NCBI GenBank assembly: GCA_021203205.1 | Contig: JAJQBQ010000053.1 | Span: 96,154 to 160,153 of the forward strand | Length of the DNA stretch: 64,000 nucleotides | Source: Lachnospiraceae bacterium | GTDB lineage: Bacteria; Bacillota; Clostridia; Lachnospirales; Lachnospiraceae | Reading direction: 5' to 3' | Shown here: piece after piece, positions 58,570-64,000 of the stretch | How the letters are laid out: each line of letters starts with the position of its first letter | Position numbering within the stretch: position 1 is the first letter of the stretch | Program-made: the position numbers and the translations under genes | The notes under the pieces: model-generated | What the model was told of the DNA's origin: nothing | Seen by the model: the letters and a program-made list of their open reading frames with translations, nothing else | The model's database searches: none

Positions 58570-60429
58570 TTACCGCTCATAGCAGATGCCGCCGTGAAAT
58601 ACACTTGCGCCGCAGCCGGAACAGGCTTCTCTGCAGTTCGGTGTTGTAACGCCGAGCTGCGCGCGCTCCCATTCGCGTTTCAGAAAACTCTTTGTCACGC
58701 CGACATCCAGAAAATCCCAGGGCAAAACCTCATCGGTGGAGCGCTCGCGAAGAGTATAGAAGTCAGGGTCAATTCCCGTCATCTCAAAGGCGGCCATCCA
58801 CTTGTCATTATCGAAGGTATCTGACCAGGCATCATAAAGACAGCCGTTCTCGTAGGCCCGGCGGATAACCCGCGAAATTCTCCGGTCGCCCCGGGCGAGA
58901 ATGCCTTCAAGCACCGTCACATCCGCCTCATGCCAGTTGTAGCGGATGCTTTTTCGGTTCAGCATTTCCTTCAGACGGGAATTCACAACGTGCGCGCGCC
59001 GCAGGTATTCTTCCTTCGGAAACATGGTTGCCCACTGAAAGGGCGTGAAGGGCTTCGGCACAAAAAAGGAAGTGCTGATCGTGATCTGCGCTTTTCCGTT
59101 GCGCTGATCCTTTGGAATCTCATAGTAGCTGCGGGCGATCCGGTCGGCCAGTTCGGGGATTCCCCGCATGTCCTCCTCCGTCTCCGTCGGCAGTCCCAGC
59201 ATAAAGTAAAGCTTCACCTTATTCCATCCCGCGTCAAATGCCAGACCGGCGCCGTGAAGGATGTCCTCCTCGGTCAGGTTCTTGTTGATCACATCCCGCA
59301 GGCGCTGTGTCCCGGCCTCAGGGGCAAAGGTGAGCGAACTCTTTTTCACGTCCTGTACCTTTTTCATGACATCGACAGCGAAGGAGTCGATGCGCAGGGA
59401 CGGCAGAGAAATGTTCACACGCTGTTTCTGCCAGGTGTCAATCAGATAGTAGATCAGTTCATCCAGTTTTGAGTAATCGCTTGAACTTAAGGAACTTAAG
59501 GAGATCTCTTCATAGCCGGAACTGGACAGCAGTTTATCCGCCAGATTTTTCAGGTAATTCACGTCCCGCTCGCGCACCGGCCGGTAGATCATGCCGGCCT
59601 GACAGAAACGGCAGCCGCGGATGCATCCCCGCTGGATTTCCAGAACAATGCGGTCCTGTGTGGCCCGCACGTAGGGGATGATCGCTTTCTCCGGGTAATA
59701 TGTTTCGCTTAGGTTCATCTCCACTTCCTTGCGGACGCGGGAGGGAACACCCTCACGGTTGGGCAGAAAGGAGGAGATCAGGCCGTTCTCAGCGTAGGTC
59801 ACATCGTACAGCGACGGCACGTAGATTCCGGAAATCTGAGAGGCACGGAAAAGAAATTCTTCCCGGGAAATGTCTTCCTGTCTTGCAGCCTTATATACAT
59901 CCAGAAGCTGATGATAGACGGTCTCTCCTTCCCCGATGTAAAAGATGTCAAAAAATTCGGCGAGGGGCTCCGGATTATAGGTACATGGTCCGCCGCCGAT
60001 CACGATCGGGTGCTCCCAGGTGCGGTCTTTCGCGGCAAGAGGGATCCCGGACAGATCCAGCACCTGCAGAATATTCGTGTAACACATTTCGTATTGTATC
60101 GTAATTCCCAGAAAATCAAAATCCCGAATGGGATCCTGACTTTCCAGCGCAAAGAGCGGTATATGCTGTTCGCGCATGATGGGATCCAGATCGATCCATG
60201 GGGAGTAGACACGTTCACACCAGGTATCCTCGCACTGATTAAACATGTCGTATAAGATCTGAATGCCCAGGTGAGACATGCCGATCTCATACACGTCCGG
60301 AAAACACATCGCGAAACGTATCGCTATCTTTTCCTTATCCTTCATCACCGAATTGATCTCCCCGCCGATGTACCGGGCGGGCTTGTCTATTTTTAGTAAT
60401 ATTTCATCACTGAGGGCCAGTTTTCGCAT
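58570..60429 (-). CDS. B12-binding-like radical SAM protein (TIGR03960 type)
   Basis: 619-residue radical SAM enzyme of unknown reaction. N-terminal cobalamin-binding-like domain (about 1-190: RYIGGEINSV, MCFPDVYEIGMSHLGIQILYD, PIVIGGGPCTYNPEPLAEF). The radical SAM cluster motif is IQRGCIRGCRFCQAGM near 265-280, with SLSSSDYS, LTFAPEAGTQRLRDVINKN and KLYFMLGLPTETEED following. Cys-rich end: NCREACSGCGA. In most Clostridia it is followed by a TIGR03936/DUF2344 gene and rng/rplU; here it is followed only by a terminator, so that usual cluster is split. AGAGGAGA precedes the start on the minus strand. Confidence 0.9.
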   Translation of the reverse strand: MRKLALSDEILLKIDKPARYIGGEINSVMKDKEKIAIRFAMCFPDVYEIGMSHLGIQILYDMFNQCEDTWCERVYSPWIDLDPIMREQHIPLFALESQDPIRDFDFLGITIQYEMCYTNILQVLDLSGIPLAAKDRTWEHPIVIGGGPCTYNPEPLAEFFDIFYIGEGETVYHQLLDVYKAARQEDISREEFLFRASQISGIYVPSLYDVTYAENGLISSFLPNREGVPSRVRKEVEMNLSETYYPEKAIIPYVRATQDRIVLEIQRGCIRGCRFCQAGMIYRPVRERDVNYLKNLADKLLSSSGYEEISLSSLSSSDYSKLDELIYYLIDTWQKQRVNISLPSLRIDSFAVDVMKKVQDVKKSSLTFAPEAGTQRLRDVINKNLTEEDILHGAGLAFDAGWNKVKLYFMLGLPTETEEDMRGIPELADRIARSYYEIPKDQRNGKAQITISTSFFVPKPFTPFQWATMFPKEEYLRRAHVVNSRLKEMLNRKSIRYNWHEADVTVLEGILARGDRRISRVIRRAYENGCLYDAWSDTFDNDKWMAAFEMTGIDPDFYTLRERSTDEVLPWDFLDVGVTKSFLKREWERAQLGVTTPNCREACSGCGASVFHGGICYER

Positions 60430-60825
60430 AATTCTCCTCTTATCATTTTAGCACAATTTTGGCGACGGCCAGACTGCGGTGTCAGTGTATGGATATCGTC
60501 CACGGAAGATTATAATTGGTTCCTCCGATATTTTCAACCGGTTTCTGTTTACATTCCATGTTTGCGGTTTTCTTTCTGTTCATGTCTGCGGCTTTCCTTT
60601 TCGTTCATGCCTGTGGCGGAAAGTGAGAGTGAAATCTGTAATCCTCTTTGCGATGAAAATCACAACTTTTCTACAATTTAACCCCAATTTCGCAACGAAT
60701 TTCATCCGGTTTCTTCACAGTCCGGTTGTATTCTTTGTTTTAAGTTGAAGTGTGGTGCCGTGAACCGAAAAGACGACGCTTTGGATTCGTGGAAGCACCG
60801 AAAACATCGAAAAGAGGATTGAAAA
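60430..60825. other. 396-bp divergent region with short repeats
   Basis: Three units of about 24-25 bp start at 60557, 60581 and 60606 (CATGTTTGCGG, CATGTCTGCGG, CATGCCTGTGG, each followed by a TTTC/CTTT-rich tail in the first two). No gene seen; promoters for both flanking genes must lie here, but I could not place them firmly. Confidence 0.5.
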
Positions 60826-61659
60826 ATGTCGCAACCGGAACAGAATCTCAGAGAAAGCCGCAACAGGAAAAGACGCAGACAAATTCAGAGGAGAAGAAGG
60901 CGTTTGGGGCTTTTCTTTCATACCGTACTGGTTTTTCTTCTGGCAGTCATTGCATTTTATATCGGCTCAAAAGTGGCCGGTCAGACAGAAAATGGTGATG
61001 GGAAAGCCCTCAGCGGAGTTTTCGGGACAAACTCCGGTGCCTCAGACAATGCGTCGGAAGGATCGGATGCGACGGATTCTGCCGGAAACGGCACCTATGA
61101 GGCCGGCACAAGTCAGGTTGTTGTGGTGGATCCGGGCCACGGCGGAACGCAGCCCGGGGCGGTTGTCACTACTTCCGACGGCGAAATCTACGAGAAGGAT
61201 ATCAACCTGGCCATCGCTCTTTTTCTGGATACGATGCTTGATGAGGCCGGGTATGATGTCATTCTCACCAGGGACACGGACTGCTACGTTTCGCTGGAGA
61301 CCCGAGTAGAAATCTGCAACGGAAGCGATGCCACCCTCTTTGTCTCGATTCACCAGAATATTCTGGAGAATGACACGGAGACAAACGGAGTGGAGACCTG
61401 GTACTGGGACGGGAGCTCCGAGGGGCTGCGACTGGCAGGATGCCTTCAGGAGGGCATTGTAGAGGCTACCGGGGCAAACAGTCTTGGCCTGAAGGCGGCG
61501 GACGATCTCTATGTGCTGCACTACACGGCGGTACCGTCCGCCCTGGTGGAATCCGGTTTTCTGTCCTGCGGAGATGAACTGAAAAATCTCTTGGACAGCA
61601 GCTATCAGGAAAAAATTGCGGAAGGGATTTACGAGGGTATATTAAATTACCTGAAGTAG
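60826..61659 (+). CDS. N-acetylmuramoyl-L-alanine amidase (Amidase_3)
   Basis: Zinc amidase that cuts the bond between muramic acid and the stem peptide. 277 residues. Very basic N-terminus (RNRKRRRQIQRRRRR), one membrane segment (about 30-48) as anchor or signal, a Ser/Gly/Asp linker (about 52-95), then the catalytic domain. Zinc ligands and catalytic residues: H105 (VDPGHGG), E123 (YEKDINL), H176 (SIHQN) and E242 (VESGFLS). No binding repeats (SH3, LysM) present. AAAGAGGA precedes the ATG. Acts outside the membrane, in growth or spore-related wall remodelling. Confidence 0.92.
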   Translation: MSQPEQNLRESRNRKRRRQIQRRRRRLGLFFHTVLVFLLAVIAFYIGSKVAGQTENGDGKALSGVFGTNSGASDNASEGSDATDSAGNGTYEAGTSQVVVVDPGHGGTQPGAVVTTSDGEIYEKDINLAIALFLDTMLDEAGYDVILTRDTDCYVSLETRVEICNGSDATLFVSIHQNILENDTETNGVETWYWDGSSEGLRLAGCLQEGIVEATGANSLGLKAADDLYVLHYTAVPSALVESGFLSCGDELKNLLDSSYQEKIAEGIYEGILNYLK

Positions 61660-61667
61660 TTACCCTT

Positions 61668-61730
61668 ACGCCGAACGCGACCCGGAGCGGGCGAGCAGAG
61701 AGACGGGGCATCCTGCTGATTGAATTTGCC
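61668..61730. repeat. structured intergenic repeat, copy 2
   Basis: CTTACGCCGAACGCGACC and GGCGAGCAGAGAGACGGGG...CCTGCTGATTG resemble parts of 7290-7385. It lies in the gap between convergent amidase and glpK genes. Confidence 0.5.
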
Positions 61731-61742
61731 ATGGGAAGGAAA

Positions 61743-63374
61743 TTAACAGGAATGACTGCTTTCTTCTGCCCAGTATAACGCGCATCGCACGGCCTGTTCC
61801 CAGCCGCGAATCCGTTCGCTTCTCTGTTCCGGTTGCATCTGGGGTGTGAATGTACCCGCAAGGGCCCAGTTTTCGCGAATTTCATCCGTATCTTTCCAGT
61901 AACCCACCGTGAGCCCGGCAAGATATGCCGCACCCAGGGCCGTTGTCTCCACACAGGCGGGCCGCAGCACCTTCGCATCGAGAATGTCCGCCTGAAACTG
62001 CATAAGAAAATCATTTCGGGAAGCTCCGCCGTCCACTTTCAGATCTCTGATTTTTGTCCCTGCTTCGTTTTCCATGGCTTTCATGACATCGCGCGACTGC
62101 CAGGCAAGGGATTCCAGCATCGCGCGGACAAAGTGAGCCTTTGTGCAGCCTCGCGTGAGACCGACCACGGTTCCTCTCACGTAAGGATTCCAGTAAGGCG
62201 CGCCGATGCCGGTGAAAGTCGGCACAATGTAAACGCCTGCCGTGTCCGGAACAGAACGGGCCAGCGTTTCGGATGAAGCCGCATCCGGAATGAGCTGCAT
62301 CTCGTCACGCAGCCACTGAATCCCGGCTCCGGCGACAAACACGCTGCCTTCCAGCGCATACTGAATTTCATGGCGGTCGCGTCTGGTGCCGGCCGCAATG
62401 GTCGTCAGAAGTCCGTTCTTCGAATCTACGGCATGGCTTCCGGTGTTCATCAGCAGAAAGCAGCCGGTTCCGTAGGTGTTTTTCACATCACCCGGTGCAA
62501 AGCAGCACTGACCAAACAGTGCGGCCTGCTGGTCGCCGGCCGCCCCGGCGATCGGAATATGTGAGCCCAAAAGAACCAGATCCGTATAGCCGTACAGACA
62601 GCCGGATGGCTTTACCTCGGGCAGCATCTGCGCCGGTATATGAAAACAGGCAAGCAGTTCCGGATCCCAGCACAGTTTATGAATGTCGAACAGCATGGTG
62701 CGGGAAGCATTGGTGTAATCCGTCACATGCACTCTGCCTCCGGTCAGCCGCCAGATCAGCCAGGTGTCAACCGTTCCAAACAGAAGGTCACCGGCCTGGG
62801 CACGGGCTCTGGCCCCCTCGACGTGATCCAGAATCCACTCGATCTTCGACGCGCAGAAATACGCATCCGGAATCAATCCTGTCACGGATTTCGCGTAATC
62901 CGCCATGGTCTGTGGTTTGGTTGCGTCCGAACCCAAATGCCTGTCATCTCCGTATTCCTGACCGGGAATACAGTCTGTCCGGTCATCCGGATTCTCCGCA
63001 AAAGACGGTGTCGCAGGTGCCGGTTCTTTACTCAATTGCCTGATCCGATCCGCCGTGCGTCTGCATTGCCAGACAATCGCATTGTAAACCGGCACACCGG
63101 TTTTCCGATCCCACACAATGGTTGTCTCTCTCTGATTCGTGATGCCGATTGCCGCAATGTCATCCGCAGCAGCGCCGACTTTGCCGGCCGCCTCAATCGC
63201 TACCGCAAGCTGGGTGGACCAGATCTCCATCGGGTCATGCTCCACCCAGCCGGGCTTTGGAAAATACTGTGTAAATTCCCTCTGCGCCAGGCTTGCGATC
63301 CGGCCTTCACGGTCAAACAAAATACAGCGGGAGCTCGTCGTTCCCTGATCCAGTGCCATAACATATTTGCTCAT
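61743..63374 (-). CDS. glpK: glycerol kinase with internal insertion
   Basis: FGGY-family kinase that phosphorylates glycerol to glycerol 3-phosphate. 543 residues; start at [16 protein letters not shown] (63374), eight bases after GGAGG on the minus strand, the usual GlpK N-terminus. [63 protein letters not shown] and [18 protein letters not shown] are family signatures. Compared with usual GlpK (about 500) there is an extra hydrophilic stretch at about 116-158 ([17 protein letters not shown]...SDATKPQTM) between IRQL and the [11 protein letters not shown] segment. No glpF or glpD adjacent. Confidence 0.94.
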   Translation of the reverse strand: MSKYVMALDQGTTSSRCILFDREGRIASLAQREFTQYFPKPGWVEHDPMEIWSTQLAVAIEAAGKVGAAADDIAAIGITNQRETTIVWDRKTGVPVYNAIVWQCRRTADRIRQLSKEPAPATPSFAENPDDRTDCIPGQEYGDDRHLGSDATKPQTMADYAKSVTGLIPDAYFCASKIEWILDHVEGARARAQAGDLLFGTVDTWLIWRLTGGRVHVTDYTNASRTMLFDIHKLCWDPELLACFHIPAQMLPEVKPSGCLYGYTDLVLLGSHIPIAGAAGDQQAALFGQCCFAPGDVKNTYGTGCFLLMNTGSHAVDSKNGLLTTIAAGTRRDRHEIQYALEGSVFVAGAGIQWLRDEMQLIPDAASSETLARSVPDTAGVYIVPTFTGIGAPYWNPYVRGTVVGLTRGCTKAHFVRAMLESLAWQSRDVMKAMENEAGTKIRDLKVDGGASRNDFLMQFQADILDAKVLRPACVETTALGAAYLAGLTVGYWKDTDEIRENWALAGTFTPQMQPEQRSERIRGWEQAVRCALYWAEESSHSC

Positions 63375-63543
63375 ATGTAAAACCTCCATGCAGTCGTTGT
63401 GAAAAACTTCCAAAGCGACCACTCTAATTTTTGACATATGAATCAATAATTTCTCTTACTGAGCAATGGAGAGAAACCGCTTCGCGATTTGTCTTCCGAT
63501 ATGAAATGATTGATTCACAGAGGACTCCTTGATATAGTAACAA

Positions 63544-63572
63544 ATTATAAATCATATCCGACAGTTTCACAA
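63544..63572 (-). promoter_or_regulatory. promoter of glpK
   Basis: On the minus strand TTGTGA (63572-63567), 17-base spacer, TATAAT (63549-63544); the leader is about 165 bases. No catabolite-response element was recognised. Confidence 0.65.
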
Positions 63573-63605
63573 GAAAAAAACTTACGGAAAATAAATAAGA
63601 AAGGA

Positions 63606-63634
63606 TTGACTCTTCAAGCCTTTGAGAGTAAAAT
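63606..63634 (+). promoter_or_regulatory. promoter of HlyD-like gene
   Basis: TTGACT (63606-63611), 17-base spacer, TAAAAT (63629-63634). Confidence 0.75.
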
Positions 63635-63639
63635 AACAA

Positions 63640-63735
63640 AGGTTTGGGGAATCAACAAAAGACGGCAGAACCGGCTGTCATAGCAGCCGCAGGAAACCGG
63701 CAGGGGAGTAGTGCCGGAGCTTTTTGCTTAAAGGC
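63640..63735 (+). ncRNA. structured leader ending in an intrinsic terminator
   Basis: Between the promoter at 63606 and the ATG at 63763: hairpin CGGCTG-TCATAG-CAGCCG type (about 63676-63695), unpaired CAGGAAA, then hairpin CCGGCA-GGGGAGTAG-TGCCGG (about 63697-63717) followed by AGCTTTTTGC. The alternative pairing potential of CCGGC strings makes an attenuator or riboswitch possible. It did not match any riboswitch class that I know. Confidence 0.5.
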
Positions 63736-63762
63736 CGTATAAAACGTTTATCGGGGTTAAAC

Positions 63763-64000
63763 ATGGCAGATCAGAGAAAAAGAAAAAAGGAAACAAAAAA
63801 GGTAGTATCCATCAACAAACACCGAGTCAATCCCGGGGTCATTGTATTCGGGGTTGTCTTTTTGTACCTTGTCGTATATGTCATATCCTATCTTACCAGA
63901 GGAACCACAAATTATTATGAAGTAGTGAAGGGATCAAACGCGGAGCAGGCAAATATTACCTATACCGGCATCGCGATTCGCGATGAGGAGGTAATTTCTG
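63763..64000 (+). CDS. HlyD-like membrane-anchored protein, 5' part
   Basis: The frame runs off the window, so only about 79 residues are visible. Basic N-terminus (MADQRKRKKETKKVVSINKHR), one membrane segment (about 26-44: VIVFGVVFLYLVVYVISYL), then YYEVVKGSNAEQANITYTGIAIRDEEV, which resembles the start of the HlyD-type periplasmic-adaptor-like proteins found near sepF in Clostridia. GGGGTT is the only ribosome site upstream of ATG 63763. Strong promoter and structured leader upstream. Function unknown; the family call rests on a short N-terminus. Confidence 0.65.
   Translation, partial: MADQRKRKKETKKVVSINKHRVNPGVIVFGVVFLYLVVYVISYLTRGTTNYYEVVKGSNAEQANITYTGIAIRDEEVIS

Noticed and set aside
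62640-63380. 246-codon open frame on the + strand
   Set aside because: Antisense to glpK, composition typical of a shadow frame.
1-64000. CRISPR array
   Set aside because: No regularly spaced 23-40 bp repeats with unique spacers; the tandem repeats after topB are contiguous, without spacers.

Overview
The window reads as chromosome of a medium-GC Clostridia, most likely a spore-forming member of the Lachnospiraceae. The signs are strong AGGAGG ribosome binding sites, some TTG/GTG starts, sigma-A type promoters with 16-18 bp spacers, and marker families of that group: a PFL/ACT pair, DUF4317, the YtfJ sporulation protein, a DUF2953 protein, a flavodiiron protein, a TIGR03960-type radical SAM protein and a YtrA-like GntR/ABC locus. 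No phage, integrase, transposase gene or CRISPR array is visible. Species assignment is inference.

Layout. 1-10.4 kb: 3' end of a PepD-type dipeptidase, a WalJ-like hydrolase, an ACT/PFL pair, leuCD, a SleB-like wall hydrolase, thrC and galM. 10.8-19 kb: a YfbR nucleotidase, an enlarged topoisomerase III followed by tandem 43-bp repeats, a left-handed beta-helix protein, a large FAD oxidoreductase and a flavodiiron protein. 19.3-24 kb is accessory in character: an EF-hand small protein, a decayed AAA ATPase locus, a WYL regulator and an AAA/PD-(D/E)XK protein. 24.2-29.7 kb: an ABC transporter operon ending in its own GntR regulator. 30.2-32 kb: an orphan membrane protein. 32.3-36.2 kb: a copper operon (CsoR operators, csoR, copA, copZ). 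36.4-43.6 kb: housekeeping genes (S66 peptidase, RluF-type synthase, thioesterase, tRNA-Gly(CCC), metA, PAP2 protein, HelD-like helicase). 43.7-50 kb: rqcH, then yicC-gmk-rpoZ-rimO-pgsA. 50.2-53.6 kb: an aspartate-type aminotransferase, a TrmB regulator and lysA. 53.6-58.4 kb: uncharacterised genes around ytfJ. 58.5-64 kb: a radical SAM protein, an amidase, glpK and the start of an HlyD-like protein behind a structured leader.

Several genes serve aspartate-family and branched-chain amino acid synthesis (thrC, metA, lysA, aminotransferase, leuCD). Others serve cell-wall turnover (WalJ-like, SleB-like, S66 peptidase, amidase) or translation quality control (rqcH, rimO, RluF-type).

The most unusual content is between genes. 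There is a family of hairpin elements at 17485-17704, 23811-23993 and 38852-38949. They share termini and a loop, but their stem arms differ completely while staying perfectly or nearly self-complementary. The two long copies have terminal inverted repeats and 8-bp near-duplications at their edges, so they look like non-autonomous mobile or structured-RNA elements. Other dispersed repeats and hairpins occur in many gaps. Several conserved enzymes (TopB, the FAD oxidoreductase, GlpK) carry low-complexity insertions, and RpoZ and CsoR carry long acidic extensions.
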